A program made the position numbers and the translations under genes. The notes beneath the pieces are model-generated. The model had not been told where the DNA came from, ran no database searches, and worked only from the letters and a program-made list of their open reading frames with translations. This document shows positions 18,796 to 27,522 of a DNA stretch of 64,000 nucleotides, piece by piece. Positions within the stretch are counted from its first letter, which is position 1, and each line of letters opens with the position of its first letter. This stretch comes from Mesorhizobium sp. (GTDB lineage: Bacteria; Pseudomonadota; Alphaproteobacteria; Rhizobiales; Rhizobiaceae), in contig SAJS01000001.1 in NCBI GenBank assembly GCA_004017535.1, forward strand, positions 868,001 through 932,000, in the 5' to 3' direction.

Positions 18796-18917
18796 ATAAG
18801 GGAGTGATCCCCGTCCACGCCGACGGGGGAGCTCCACTTGTCGACGGGGCGGTCGTCCACGACACAGTCAGGCAGAGCCTGAACGCGTTGCACCGTTGAA
18901 ATTGGGCAGGAAGGCAG

Positions 18918-19120
18918 TTGGCAAGCCTTGATCGATCGCTGATTGCCGGACTGCCCCTCTTCGAGGGGATCGCCTCCGCGGACCTGGATCGCATAATCGG
19001 ACAGGCGAGGTCCATTCGCATCGCCAAGGATCAGCCGGTTTTCGAGCAGGAGGCAAGAGCGGGCGACAACGGGTGGTCGTGGTCGAACCCCACCGCCTCC
19101 TGGTCATTGCCGAAGGCCGC
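18918..19120 (+). pseudogene. nnrR: nnrR remnant with large internal deletion
   Basis: A TTG start at 18918 with AGGAAGG ahead opens a frame whose first 46 residues (SLIAGLPLFEGIASADLDRI, then AKDQPVFEQEA) read as the N-terminus of an NnrR-type Crp/Fnr regulator. At about 19050-19060 the frame shifts. From 19058 another frame gives SGRQRVVVVEPHRLLVIAEG, which reads as the extreme C-terminus of the same family. About 140-170 codons, covering most of the sensor domain and the helix-turn-helix, are missing. No functional DNA-binding protein can be made. Family identity is from sequence style. Confidence 0.75.
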
Positions 19121-19130
19121 TGGCAAAGGG

Positions 19131-19346
19131 CTAGGCGCTCCCGCCGGCGTCGATGGCCGCCTCCAGATCGCGGCGAAGCTGATCCTCGTCCAAATCATGC
19201 TCGCGTGCCGCGTCCGAAACGGTGTGGAAGGAAGCGATCGGACAGCCGACGCACAGCATTCCGTGCTGGAGAACGACACGAACAGCCGCCGGCGTCTCGC
19301 GCATGATGCCATCCATCGTCGCATCGTCATTCAATTTGCGTTTCAT
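19131..19346 (-). CDS. DUF1858 redox-disulfide protein
   Basis: This 71-residue protein contains a DUF1858 domain with the CVGCP cysteine pair (near residues 32-35), the domain called hybrid-cluster-protein-associated redox disulfide. Its function is unproven; the context of nnrS and nirK suggests nitrosative-stress redox chemistry. A poor dyad TTGCT-CTGA-AGCAA at 19403-19416 is centred 63 bp upstream. The gene converges on the nnrR remnant, so its stop codon lies near the deletion scar. Confidence 0.8.
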   Translation of the reverse strand: MKRKLNDDATMDGIMRETPAAVRVVLQHGMLCVGCPIASFHTVSDAAREHDLDEDQLRRDLEAAIDAGGSA

Positions 19347-19490
19347 CTTGCCTGTCCGCGTTTAGCGAACAACTATGCTGACTGGCCTCTCTAATGCGTT
19401 CGTTGCTCTGAAGCAAAGAAGCCGCTGTCTTGTCTTGCGCGATGCAGTTTTGCGATACTATCTGGAGCCGCGGCGGCCTGCCTCGGCATT

Positions 19491-19504
19491 TTGCGATGGA
19501 TCAA
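19491..19504. promoter_or_regulatory. Hybrid NnrR/FNR box before phosphoketolase
   Basis: TTGCG-ATGG-ATCAA combines an NnrR-type left half with a perfect FNR-type right half. It is centred 136 bp before the phosphoketolase ATG, farther than the other boxes, so a leader or a long 5' end would be needed. The rest of 19347-19633 shows no gene. Confidence 0.5.
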
Positions 19505-19633
19505 AGCCCGCTGGCTCCCTGCCGGATAGATCGAACGCGCGCCTGGTCCTGACATGGACCGGTCATGAACCGGTGGCAGCGTTGCTGCGTTGTGCTTCAT
19601 CCGCACCGGTTCAACCCAGCGAAGGAGTCGGAA

Positions 19634-22015
19634 ATGACCGAGCATCCCAGCGCCAATCGTCTGTCCGCGCAGGAACTGCAAGACATCGATGCCTACTGGC
19701 GTGCCGCCAACTACCTGACGATCGGGCAGATCTATCTGCTCGATAATCCGCTGCTTCGCGAACCCCTTCGGCTGGAGCATGTCAAGCCAAGGCTGCTCGG
19801 CCACTGGGGGACCTCGCCTGGTCTCAGCTTCATCTATGCGCATCTCAACCGCGCCATTATGCAGCGCGATGCCAATGTCATCTATATCTGCGGTCCCGGC
19901 CACGGCGGGCCGGCGATGGTGGCCAACACCTATCTCGAGGGCACCTACAGCGAGACCAATCCGGACATCGCGCTGGGCGAGGCCGGAATGAAGAAGCTCT
20001 TCCGCCAGTTCTCGTTTCCTGGCGGCATCCCGAGCCATGCGGCGCCTGATGTGCCCGGCTCGATCCATGAAGGCGGCGAGCTTGGCTACGCGCTCTCGCA
20101 CGCCTATGGAGCGGCCTTCGACAACCCGGACCTTGTCGTCGCCTGCGTCGTCGGCGACGGCGAGGCGGAAACCGGTCCGCTCGCTACCTCCTGGCATTCC
20201 AACAAGTTCCTCAACCCGGCGCTTGACGGCGCGGTGCTGCCGATCCTCCACCTCAACGGCTACAAGATCGCCAATCCCACCATTCTGGCCCGTATCCCCG
20301 AGGATGAGCTGCGTGCGCTGTTCGTCGGCTACGGTTACGAGCCGCTGGTCGTCGAGGGGGACGATCCGGCGTCAATGCATGAGCGGATGGCGGTTGTGCT
20401 CGACGATGCGCTCGACCGCATCAAGGCGATCCAGGATGCGGCCCGCAGCGGCGCGAAGACCGCGCAGCCGCGGCCGAAATGGCCGATGATCGTGCTGCGA
20501 AGCCCGAAGGGCTGGACCGGCCCGAAGGAGGTCGACGGGCTGAAAACCGAGGGATTCTGGCGCGCCCACCAGGTCCCGCTTTCCGGCCTGGCTGAAAACC
20601 CCGAGCATCTGAGGATGCTTGAGGCGTGGATGAGAAGCTACCGGCCCGAGGAGCTTTTCGATGCCGCCGGCGCGCCCATAGCGTCGATCCGCGCCACCGC
20701 GCCGGAAGGTGAAAGGCGCATGAGCGCCAACCCGCATGCCAATGGCGGTCTGCTGCGTCGGTCTCTCGAGCTGCCTGCCCTGGATGAGCACGCCGTCCCG
20801 GTCGAGCGGCCTGGCGGCGTAAAGGCGGAGTCGACCCGTGTCATGGGCCGCTTCCTGCGCGACGTCATGACGTTGAACCGGGAGACCAGGAATTTCCGCA
20901 TCGTCGGCCCCGACGAGACTGCCTCGAACCGGTGGCAGGATGTCTTCGAGGTGACGGAGCGCGCCTGGATGGAACAGATCCTTCCCGAGGATGTCCACCT
21001 GGCGCGGGAAGGCAGGGTTCTGGAAATTCTATCCGAGCATACCTGCCAGGGTTGGCTGGAAGGTTACCTGCTCACCGGGCGCCACGGCTTCTTCTCCTGC
21101 TACGAGGCCTTCACGCACATCGTCGATTCCATGTTCAACCAGCATGCGAAATGGCTGGATGCCTGCCGCAAGCTCGCCTGGCGGCGACCGATCGCTTCGC
21201 TGAACTATCTGTTGTCCAGCCATGTCTGGCAGCAGGAGCACAATGGCTTCAGCCACCAGGATCCAGGTTTCATCGACGTGGCGCTGAACAAGAAGGCGGA
21301 CGTCGTGCGTGTTTACCTGCCGGCGGACGCCAACAGCCTGCTTTGCGTGACCGACCATGTGCTTAAGACATGGAACCGCATCAACGTCATCGTCGCCGGC
21401 AAGGCGAATTCCTGGCAGTGGCTGTCCATCGACGAGGCGAAAGTCCACTGCAGCGCCGGCATCGGGATATGGGAATGGGCGTCGACCGACGGGGGCGCCG
21501 AGCCGGATGTGGTGATGGCCTGCGCCGGCGACGTGCCGACGCTCGAGACGCTGGCCGCCGTTCAGATCCTGAGGCGCCACATTCCCGACCTCAAGGTCCG
21601 TGTGGTGAACATTGTCGATCTGATGACGCTGCAGCCGAAGGAACATCACCCGCACGGGCTGTCGGACCACGAGTTCGACGCGTTGTTCACCAGGGATAAG
21701 CCTGTCATCTTCGCCTATCACGGCTATCCGTGGACGATCCACCGCCTGACCTACCGGCGGACCAATCACGACAACATCCATGTGCGCGGCTACAATGAGG
21801 AAGGGACGACGACGACGCCGTTCGACATGACCGTACTGAACGGGCTCGACCGCTATCATCTCGTGCTCGGCGCGCTCGACCGCATTCAAGAGCCGGCCGG
21901 CGCGCACATCCAGCTGAGGCAGGCCATGGAAGGCAAGCTGATCGAGCACGCAGCCTATATCCGCAAGCACGGGCAGGACATGCCTGAGATACTCGGCTGG
22001 AAGTGGGAGCGGTAA
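19634..22015 (+). CDS. xfp: Xylulose-5-phosphate/fructose-6-phosphate phosphoketolase
   Basis: This 793-residue thiamine-diphosphate enzyme cleaves sugar phosphates with inorganic phosphate to give acetyl phosphate. The TPP-binding motif [17 protein letters not shown] is clear, as are the early [11 protein letters not shown] and [10 protein letters not shown] signatures. Length is normal for the family. GAAGGAG at 19621-19627 supports ATG 19634. Acetate kinase follows after 62 bases, so the pair converts sugar phosphates to acetate with ATP formation, useful when oxygen limits respiration. Confidence 0.95.
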   Translation: MTEHPSANRLSAQELQDIDAYWRAANYLTIGQIYLLDNPLLREPLRLEHVKPRLLGHWGTSPGLSFIYAHLNRAIMQRDANVIYICGPGHGGPAMVANTYLEGTYSETNPDIALGEAGMKKLFRQFSFPGGIPSHAAPDVPGSIHEGGELGYALSHAYGAAFDNPDLVVACVVGDGEAETGPLATSWHSNKFLNPALDGAVLPILHLNGYKIANPTILARIPEDELRALFVGYGYEPLVVEGDDPASMHERMAVVLDDALDRIKAIQDAARSGAKTAQPRPKWPMIVLRSPKGWTGPKEVDGLKTEGFWRAHQVPLSGLAENPEHLRMLEAWMRSYRPEELFDAAGAPIASIRATAPEGERRMSANPHANGGLLRRSLELPALDEHAVPVERPGGVKAESTRVMGRFLRDVMTLNRETRNFRIVGPDETASNRWQDVFEVTERAWMEQILPEDVHLAREGRVLEILSEHTCQGWLEGYLLTGRHGFFSCYEAFTHIVDSMFNQHAKWLDACRKLAWRRPIASLNYLLSSHVWQQEHNGFSHQDPGFIDVALNKKADVVRVYLPADANSLLCVTDHVLKTWNRINVIVAGKANSWQWLSIDEAKVHCSAGIGIWEWASTDGGAEPDVVMACAGDVPTLETLAAVQILRRHIPDLKVRVVNIVDLMTLQPKEHHPHGLSDHEFDALFTRDKPVIFAYHGYPWTIHRLTYRRTNHDNIHVRGYNEEGTTTTPFDMTVLNGLDRYHLVLGALDRIQEPAGAHIQLRQAMEGKLIEHAAYIRKHGQDMPEILGWKWER

Positions 22016-22077
22016 TCGATGACGAGGCGCCGGGCTGAGAGGATCGGGCTTGCAAAAACGGCTGGGATCGGCAGGCC

Positions 22078-23256
22078 ATGACCGACGCAATTCTCGTCCT
22101 CAATGGCGGCTCATCGAGCCTGAAGTTCGCCGTCTTCCAATGGCGCGACGAGCTCCATCTGCTGGTGCGTGGCAGCGTCTCGTCGATCGGCGAGCGTCCC
22201 CGGCTCCACGTCGCGCCCACGGCAATGACGCCGCTGTTCGACAGGAGCCTTGGCGAACAACCGATCTCCATCGGCAAGGCGTTTGAAGCCGTTGCGTCCT
22301 ATCTTGCGGACCGCGGCCTCCTGGGCCGGGTGCGCCGGGTCGGGCATCGCATCGTGCATGGCGGCCGGGAGTTTGCCCGCGCAACGCTGCTCGACGAGCG
22401 CACGCTCGGTGCCTTGCGCAGGCTCGAGCCGCTCGCCCCGATTCATCAGGCGATCAACCTGGAGCTCGTCGACCTGGCCAGCCGCCTCCTGCCCGGCACC
22501 GTGCAGGTCGGCTGCTTCGATACGGCCTTCCACGCGGCGCAGCCCGAGCACGCAAGGCTTTATGGCCTGCCGCGCGAGATGGCGGAGCAAGGCATCGTCT
22601 CCTACGGTTTCCATGGGCTCTCCTACAGCCATATCGCTAGCGAGCTCCACAACCGTTACGGCGCCGCCGCCGGCGGCCGGACGGTCGTTGCCCATCTCGG
22701 CAGCGGGGCAAGCCTCTGCGCGATGAAGGCAGGCGTAAGCCACGCCACCACCATGGGCTTCTCGACGCTCGACGGCCTTGTCATGAGCACGCGTTGCGGC
22801 GCGATCGATCCGGGCATCCTCCTGCACCTTCTGCAGGACCGGAAGCTGTCCGCGGACGAGCTTGCCGACCTGCTCTATCAGCGATCCGGTCTGCTGGGGG
22901 TATCCGGCATCTCGGGAAGCATGCAGACGCTGCTTGCATCGCAAGACCCGGCGGCTATGCGTGCCGTCGATCTTTTCGTCTATCGTGTCGGGCGCGAGAT
23001 CGGATCGCTTGCCGCGGCGATAGGCGGGCTCGACACCCTGGTGTTCACGGCGGGCATCGGCGAGCATGCGCCCGCGATCCGGCAGAGCATCTGCGAAGCG
23101 GCGGGATGGCTGGGCGTCGCGCTCGACGAGGAGTTGAACGCGCATGGCGAAGAACTGATCAGCGCCTCGGATTCCCTGGTCGACGTGCTTGTCATTCCCG
23201 CCGACGAGGAACGTGCGGTGGCCGCTGAGTTGCTCGGCTTCGAAGGAAGAGACTAA
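22078..23256 (+). CDS. ackA: Acetate kinase
   Basis: The 392-residue kinase converts acetyl phosphate and ADP to acetate and ATP. LNGGSSSLKFAVF is the N-terminal phosphate-binding motif, RVGHRIVHGG and GFHGLSYSHI are the two acetokinase signatures, and FTAGIGEHAP is near the C-terminus. It lies behind phosphoketolase in one operon and ends in a strong hairpin. Confidence 0.95.
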   Translation: MTDAILVLNGGSSSLKFAVFQWRDELHLLVRGSVSSIGERPRLHVAPTAMTPLFDRSLGEQPISIGKAFEAVASYLADRGLLGRVRRVGHRIVHGGREFARATLLDERTLGALRRLEPLAPIHQAINLELVDLASRLLPGTVQVGCFDTAFHAAQPEHARLYGLPREMAEQGIVSYGFHGLSYSHIASELHNRYGAAAGGRTVVAHLGSGASLCAMKAGVSHATTMGFSTLDGLVMSTRCGAIDPGILLHLLQDRKLSADELADLLYQRSGLLGVSGISGSMQTLLASQDPAAMRAVDLFVYRVGREIGSLAAAIGGLDTLVFTAGIGEHAPAIRQSICEAAGWLGVALDEELNAHGEELISASDSLVDVLVIPADEERAVAAELLGFEGRD

Positions 23257-23299
23257 ATGATATCGCCCGGGAACGCGCGGCGCTTCCGGGCGATATCAT
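23257..23299. terminator. Bidirectional terminator after ackA
   Basis: ATGATATCGCCCGG (23257-23270) pairs exactly with CCGGGCGATATCAT (23286-23299). The 14-base stem begins at the ackA stop and ends 19 bases before the stop of the converging GNAT gene. Confidence 0.8.
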
Positions 23300-23317
23300 C
23301 ATGCAATGTAACCGCGT

Positions 23318-23833
23318 TTAGCCCGGCAACGCGGCACCGAGCTTCCGCTGGACCAGAACGAGCGTCGGGTCGTCGGGATCCGTCGTGACGATGAAGCCCA
23401 TCTCGCGCTCGAGTTCGATCGCAGCGCGGTTTTCGCGGCTCTCGATCGACTCGATGGTCTCTATGCCGTGATCGTCGGCGTAACGCGCGATATAGCCGAG
23501 CAATTCCCAGCTGACGCCGAGATGCTTGCGATCCTCGCGGATGCATATGGCGACTTCGCCACGGCGGTCGGCTGGGTCGGCGGCGAGGGTCGCTACCGCA
23601 ATCAGCATCCCATCGGTCGAGAAGGCAAGAAAATTATGGACGTGCGGATCGTCGGAGCGGGTCATCGCCACCAGCCGCTCATGCGAAACCTCCTTCACCG
23701 CCCCGAGGAAGCGGAAGCGCAGATCCTCCGGTGTCACATGGGTGAAGAACTCGGCGACAATCGGCTCATCTTCGGGACGCGCGCGGCGCACCTCGAAGCG
23801 AAATCCGGTGTGGGTCGTAAGCATTGTTTTCAT
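23318..23833 (-). CDS. GNAT acetyltransferase downstream of fixK
   Basis: The 171-residue protein has a single GNAT domain. VTPEDLRFRFLG near residue 34 and ENRAAIELEREMGF near the C-terminus are close in style to the GNAT domain fused to the acyl-CoA synthetase at 29926-32607 (ISPDDLRLRFLSLRK). Such domains acetylate lysines of acyl-CoA synthetases in other bacteria, so a role in controlling acetate metabolism is inferred. ATG 23833 is 43 bases past the fixK stop; ATG 23824 is possible. Confidence 0.8.
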   Translation of the reverse strand: MKTMLTTHTGFRFEVRRARPEDEPIVAEFFTHVTPEDLRFRFLGAVKEVSHERLVAMTRSDDPHVHNFLAFSTDGMLIAVATLAADPADRRGEVAICIREDRKHLGVSWELLGYIARYADDHGIETIESIESRENRAAIELEREMGFIVTTDPDDPTLVLVQRKLGAALPG

Positions 23834-23876
23834 TTTCAGCCCCTTTTCAGGATTGATGCGCGGGCGCGCATTGGCC

Positions 23877-24521
23877 TCATTCACCCATTGCCAGCAACGT
23901 GTCGCGTTTCAGAATTTCAATGCTGCGCAGGCTGAGCAGGCGGATCACGCCCTTCTCTTTCAGCCGGGTGAAGACCCGCGACACGGTTTCTATGGTGAGG
24001 CCGAGATAGTCGCCGATGTCGTTGCGCGACATAGGCAGTTCCACCTGCCGCAGTCCGCCCTGACGCTCCGACATCTCGACGAGGAACGCGGCGACGCGCT
24101 CGATGGCGTTCTGGCGGCCGAGCACCAGGAGATGTTCCTGCGCCCGGGTCAGGCCTTTGAGGGCCAGAGGCAGGAGCTGACGCGACATGTCCGTGCCTGA
24201 CGGAGCGCGGAATACCCTGACACCGGTCGCGTTGATCGCCTCGGCGAAGAAGTGGTGGATGGCGTCGGCCTCGAAACCGAAGGTTTCTCCCGCCAGATGG
24301 AACGCGCTGATCTGCCTGCGACCGTCGGCGAGCAGGCGGTAGATGCGAACCGCGCCGAATTCGACCTGATAGAGGGCGCCGGCCTTTTCGCCCTGGGCAT
24401 AGATTTCGGCGCCCGCCGTGAAGAAGCTGACCGGCGTGGCCTGCCCTTCGAAGACGGGCGCGGGGCTCTGATTGGGAAGATAGGACGGCAGTGCAATCTT
24501 GGCGGAGGCTTGAGCGTACAT
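23877..24521 (-). CDS. fixK: FixK-type Crp/Fnr regulator
   Basis: This 214-residue regulator has the FixK profile: MYAQASAKIALP start, VEFGAVRIYRLLADGRRQ in the beta-roll and SRNDIGDYLGLTIETVSR in the helix-turn-helix, with E178, S181 and R182 for TTGAT half-sites. It lacks the FnrN cysteine cluster, so it is not itself an oxygen-sensing iron-sulfur protein. ATG 24521 is the family start, although the frame is open to 24563. A FixJ-like motif about 85 bp upstream suggests FixLJ control; fixLJ are not in the window. Confidence 0.9.
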   Translation of the reverse strand: MYAQASAKIALPSYLPNQSPAPVFEGQATPVSFFTAGAEIYAQGEKAGALYQVEFGAVRIYRLLADGRRQISAFHLAGETFGFEADAIHHFFAEAINATGVRVFRAPSGTDMSRQLLPLALKGLTRAQEHLLVLGRQNAIERVAAFLVEMSERQGGLRQVELPMSRNDIGDYLGLTIETVSRVFTRLKEKGVIRLLSLRSIEILKRDTLLAMGE

Positions 24522-24603
24522 GGCTTTGGTCCCGGTGAATTTGTGACAACAGCAATCGCCCAAATCAGGCCATGCCGAAATTCGGTTATGTCCCTACGGG
24601 AAA

Positions 24604-24611
24604 CTACTTAG
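24604..24611 (-). promoter_or_regulatory. Candidate FixJ-binding motif before fixK
   Basis: On the minus strand CTAAGTAG is followed by TTTCCCGTAGGG. It matches the reported FixJ recognition motif GTAMGTAG at 7 of 8 positions and resembles the fixK/nifA promoter layout of rhizobia. It lies about 85 bp before the fixK ATG. Confidence 0.55.
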
Positions 24612-24679
24612 TGCGACCCGAGAGTCGAGCAGGCCGCCTTGCCCGTGCGTCGTGCGCGAATTGGGGCCGTGCGCGTCGA

Positions 24680-24693
24680 TTGACCACGATCAA
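24680..24693. promoter_or_regulatory. Anaerobox before the small-ORF/adh unit
   Basis: TTGAC-CACG-ATCAA is centred 63 bp before ATG 24750 on the plus strand, the standard distance, and 165 bp before fixK on the minus strand. It most likely drives the small-ORF/alcohol dehydrogenase unit. Confidence 0.7.
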
Positions 24694-24749
24694 GGCCGGC
24701 ATGACTTGACCCGGCATTATTTGGTCGGAGCCAGCCAAGGGAGCCAACC

Positions 24750-24908
24750 ATGACCTCCGATATGATTGAAATCTGAACCGGCATACTCGGGCTTGCATAT
24801 CTTGCCGCCGCAGGCCTTTACTTCGAAATGCTCCGTGCCAGGAAGCATGTCCCAGCAAGACGTGGTCATGCCCGGCCGTATCCGGAGAGGATAAGGCGCT
24901 CGCGATAG
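24750..24908 (+). pseudogene. Small membrane protein broken by in-frame TGA
   Basis: GGGAG at 24739-24743 precedes ATG 24750. The frame runs MTSDMIEI, then TGA at 24774-24776, then TGILGLAYLAAAGLYFEMLR and a basic tail to TAG at 24906. Read through, it is a 52-residue single-helix membrane protein with a cytoplasmic Arg-rich end. TGA could come from TGG (Trp) by one base change. The correctly spaced anaerobox indicates the unit was, or is, expressed under low oxygen. Confidence 0.6.
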
Positions 24909-24998
24909 GAAACGATGCCGGAAAAGCGCGGTTTCGTTCATCTTGCCGAGGGAAAGCCGGTCCGTTCCAGTCTGTCTTCCGAGAAACGGGGAAGCGTG

Positions 24999-25982
24999 AT
25001 GAAGGCAATGGTACTGGAAAAGCCCGGTACGCTTCTGAATGTCGTCGACCGCCCGGATCCTTTGCCGGGGGCGGGCGAGATCAGGCTCAAGGTGGAGGCA
25101 TGCGCGGTATGCCGCACCGACCTGCACGTCGTGGACGGTGACTTGCCATGGCCAAAGCTGCCGCTCGTGCCGGGTCACGAAATCGTCGGCATCGTCGATC
25201 TTGTCGGTGAAGGCGTGTCACGATCCCGGCTTGGGCAGAGGGTAGGCGTTCCATGGCTGGGGCACACTTGCGGACATTGTCCCTATTGCAACGCCGGCGC
25301 CGAAAACCTCTGCGACCGGCCGCTCTTCACCGGCTACACGCGCGACGGCGGCTTCGCCAGTCATGTCATTGCCGATGAGCATTTCGCCTTCGAGCTCGAT
25401 GCTGCCTCGGATCCGGTGTCGCTGGCGCCGCTCCTGTGCGCTGGACTGATCGGCTGGCGCTGCCTCAAGAAGGCCGGCGATGGCCGCCGGCTGGGCATCT
25501 TTGGCTTCGGCGCCGCCGCGCATATCATCACGCAGGTCGCGATCTGGCAGGGACGTGAGATCTTTGCCTTCACGCGGCCTGGCGACATCCAGGCACAGGA
25601 ATTCGCGCGCTCATTGGGCGTTGCCTGGGCAGGCGCCTCCGACGAATTGCCCCCGGCCGGGCTTGACGCCGCGATCATTTTCGCACCGGTCGGCGAACTG
25701 GTGCCGGCGGCGTTGCGGACTGTCCGCAAGGGTGGCCGGGTGGTCTGCGGCGGCATCCATATGAGCGACATTCCATCGATGCCCTACAGGATTCTGTGGG
25801 AAGAAAGAGAATTGGTTTCGGTCGCCAACCTGACCCGTCGGGACGCGGAGGAATTCTTCCCGATCGCGAAGCAGGCCCGGGTGCGCACTCACACCAAAGT
25901 CTATCCGCTGGAGCGGGCGAACCAGGCGCTGGAGGATTTGCGCATGGGCCGGCTGAGTGGCGCCGCCGTCCTTAAACCGTGA
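24999..25982 (+). CDS. Zinc-dependent alcohol dehydrogenase (AdhP type)
   Basis: This 327-residue medium-chain dehydrogenase oxidises or reduces short alcohols and aldehydes with NAD(P). Catalytic zinc ligands are Cys38 and the His60-Glu61 pair. The structural zinc site has Cys91, Cys94, Cys97 and Cys105 in CGHCPYCNAGAENLC. A Rossmann-type GIFGFGAAAH follows. ATG 24999 has a GGGGAAG site; the frame is open from 24915. It lies downstream of the anaerobox and broken small gene, which fits fermentative acetaldehyde/ethanol turnover. Confidence 0.9.
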   Translation: MKAMVLEKPGTLLNVVDRPDPLPGAGEIRLKVEACAVCRTDLHVVDGDLPWPKLPLVPGHEIVGIVDLVGEGVSRSRLGQRVGVPWLGHTCGHCPYCNAGAENLCDRPLFTGYTRDGGFASHVIADEHFAFELDAASDPVSLAPLLCAGLIGWRCLKKAGDGRRLGIFGFGAAAHIITQVAIWQGREIFAFTRPGDIQAQEFARSLGVAWAGASDELPPAGLDAAIIFAPVGELVPAALRTVRKGGRVVCGGIHMSDIPSMPYRILWEERELVSVANLTRRDAEEFFPIAKQARVRTHTKVYPLERANQALEDLRMGRLSGAAVLKP

Positions 25983-25987
25983 CGGTC

Positions 25988-26578
25988 CTAAACCGCACGT
26001 TCGCCCAGCCGCCGCATCTGCCTTAGCCACTTTGCCCGCCTCGCGTCGCTGGCGCTCGCGACCATGCCGAATAACGTTTCTCGGACCGGCCTGATGCCGA
26101 CAAAATTGAGGATGCCGCGCCGCATCCCGGCGATCCCGTGGCTGAAGAACCATATCCGGTAGACGGCCGCCGGCATTCCCATCGTCACCACGAGGCGGGC
26201 GGAGCGGCCACGCAGCAAGGACTTGGCCAGACCTTCGCCTTTGGCCGGATAGGAGAACGCGGTGCCTGGCCGCATCACCTGCTCGAGGAAGGCTTTCAGC
26301 AGCGCCGGCACGGTGCCCAGCCAGAGCGGGAAGACAAAGACGAAATGCTCCGCCCAGACGACCGCCTCCGCCGCTTCCTTGAGGCCATCGGGGATGGTCC
26401 CGTGCTCGAACTCCTGCATTGTCCGCAGCATCGGAAAGTCCAGCAGAGCCAGGTCGATTTTGCGCACGCTATGGCCTGCCTTCTCCGCCGCTTCAGCATA
26501 TGCCGCGGCCAATGCCCGGCAGAGCCGGTCAGGAGACGGATCGGGATGGCCGACGAGAACGAGGATGCGGCGCGGCAT
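25988..26578 (-). CDS. Flavodoxin-fold NAD(P)H quinone oxidoreductase-like protein
   Basis: The 196-residue protein belongs to the NAD(P)H dehydrogenase (quinone)/MdaB-like flavodoxin-fold family. ILVLVGHPDPSPDRL is the N-terminal FMN phosphate-binding loop and FVFPLWLGTVPALLKAFLEQV is the typical second motif. Substrate unknown. It converges on the alcohol dehydrogenase with five bases between stops. Confidence 0.85.
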   Translation of the reverse strand: MPRRILVLVGHPDPSPDRLCRALAAAYAEAAEKAGHSVRKIDLALLDFPMLRTMQEFEHGTIPDGLKEAAEAVVWAEHFVFVFPLWLGTVPALLKAFLEQVMRPGTAFSYPAKGEGLAKSLLRGRSARLVVTMGMPAAVYRIWFFSHGIAGMRRGILNFVGIRPVRETLFGMVASASDARRAKWLRQMRRLGERAV

Positions 26579-26601
26579 GGCCCCCTCCGGTCACCTGGGG
26601 G

Positions 26602-26988
26602 CTATGGCTGCTCGACGCGGGCCACCTGGTAGGTGTGCATGGCCCCGTTGCGCTTGATCGAGACGTACTCGCCGGTGACGAAGCGCTCCTCGCCGAGATG
26701 AAAGCCGACCTCGTCGTCACGATCGCCTTCGGCGTAGTCGAAATACCATTGGCCGCCCGGCTTGCGCCGCAGGCGGCCGACAAGATCGTCCTCGCCTGTG
26801 CGGAAGCGGCGGACGCGGCAGAAGGCCTTGTGCGATTTCCATTCCTCAGCATCCAGCCGTCCCTCGTTGGTGAGCGGCGCCAGCACATCGTAGCCCTCTT
26901 CGCGCTCTCCTTCGGGATGACCCTTCTCGCGAGCCAGAAGCAGGCGGATGTTCCTGAATTTCGGGGTGAGGTCGTGCAAGCTGGTCAT
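26602..26988 (-). CDS. Conserved hypothetical protein with anaerobox
   Basis: I do not recognise this 128-residue soluble protein. It is rich in charged residues and has the core EEGYDVLAPLTNEGRLD and a single cysteine. ATG 26988 follows AAGGAG. An anaerobox is centred 54 bp upstream, so it probably belongs to the low-oxygen regulon. It lies 23 bases ahead of the quinone oxidoreductase gene, and the two may form an operon. Confidence 0.7.
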   Translation of the reverse strand: MTSLHDLTPKFRNIRLLLAREKGHPEGEREEGYDVLAPLTNEGRLDAEEWKSHKAFCRVRRFRTGEDDLVGRLRRKPGGQWYFDYAEGDRDDEVGFHLGEERFVTGEYVSIKRNGAMHTYQVARVEQP

Positions 26989-27035
26989 GGCAAACTCCTT
27001 CGGGGCCATTCCTATCGCGGCGGCCGGGGGTCACC

Positions 27036-27049
27036 TTGATCAGAGTCAA
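27036..27049 (-). promoter_or_regulatory. Anaerobox for the 26602-26988 gene
   Basis: On the minus strand this reads TTGAC-TCTG-ATCAA, 9 of 10 positions, centred 54 bp before ATG 26988. Confidence 0.75.
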
Positions 27050-27072
27050 ACGGGCTTCGGCTTGCCGCGGGC

Positions 27073-27522
27073 TCAACCGGTACCTGTCGGCAGGTGGCCG
27101 CGAACCCAGTTGACGATCTGGCCGGCGTTCATCGCGCCCGATACGCGCGCCATTTCACGCTGGCGGTGAAACAGGATCATTGTTGGAATGCCACGAATGC
27201 CCAGCCTCGCCGCGATGGCCTGCTCCTTGTCGGAGTTCAGCTTGACCAGCCGAATGTGAGGCTCCAGCGTCTTGGCGGCGGCCTCATAGGCCGGCGCCAT
27301 CATCTTGCAGGGAGCGCACCAGGGAGCCCAGACGTCGACGAGGACGGGCAGGCTGCTGCGGCCGATCTGACGGTCGAAGTTCGCCTTGTCGATGTCCTGC
27401 GGGACCCCGGAAAACAGCCGGTCGCCGCATTTTCCGCATTGCGCTTCGGCGCTGTTTCGGTTCGGCGGCAGGCGGTTGACCACGCCGCATTTGGTGCAAA
27501 CCACCAGATTCTCCTGCGTCAT
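27073..27522 (-). CDS. trxC: Thioredoxin 2 (TrxC)
   Basis: This 149-residue thioredoxin has an N-terminal zinc module with Cys9, Cys12, Cys29 and Cys32 and the active site WCAPC at 68-72, the two marks of TrxC. The cis-proline region GIRGIPTMILF is present. ATG 27522 overlaps the TGA of the P-type ATPase (ATGA) and has GGAGAAGG upstream, so it is translationally coupled to that gene. Confidence 0.94.
   Translation of the reverse strand: MTQENLVVCTKCGVVNRLPPNRNSAEAQCGKCGDRLFSGVPQDIDKANFDRQIGRSSLPVLVDVWAPWCAPCKMMAPAYEAAAKTLEPHIRLVKLNSDKEQAIAARLGIRGIPTMILFHRQREMARVSGAMNAGQIVNWVRGHLPTGTG

Noticed and set aside
19403-19416. TTGCT-CTGA-AGCAA dyad before the DUF1858 gene
   Set aside because: The spacing to the start (63 bp) fits a Crp/Fnr site, but both halves deviate from the FNR and NnrR consensus, so it is not listed as a site.
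24774-24776. TGA as a selenocysteine codon
   Set aside because: No SECIS-like hairpin is seen just after it and the surrounding residues are not those of a redox protein; Trp-to-stop is simpler.
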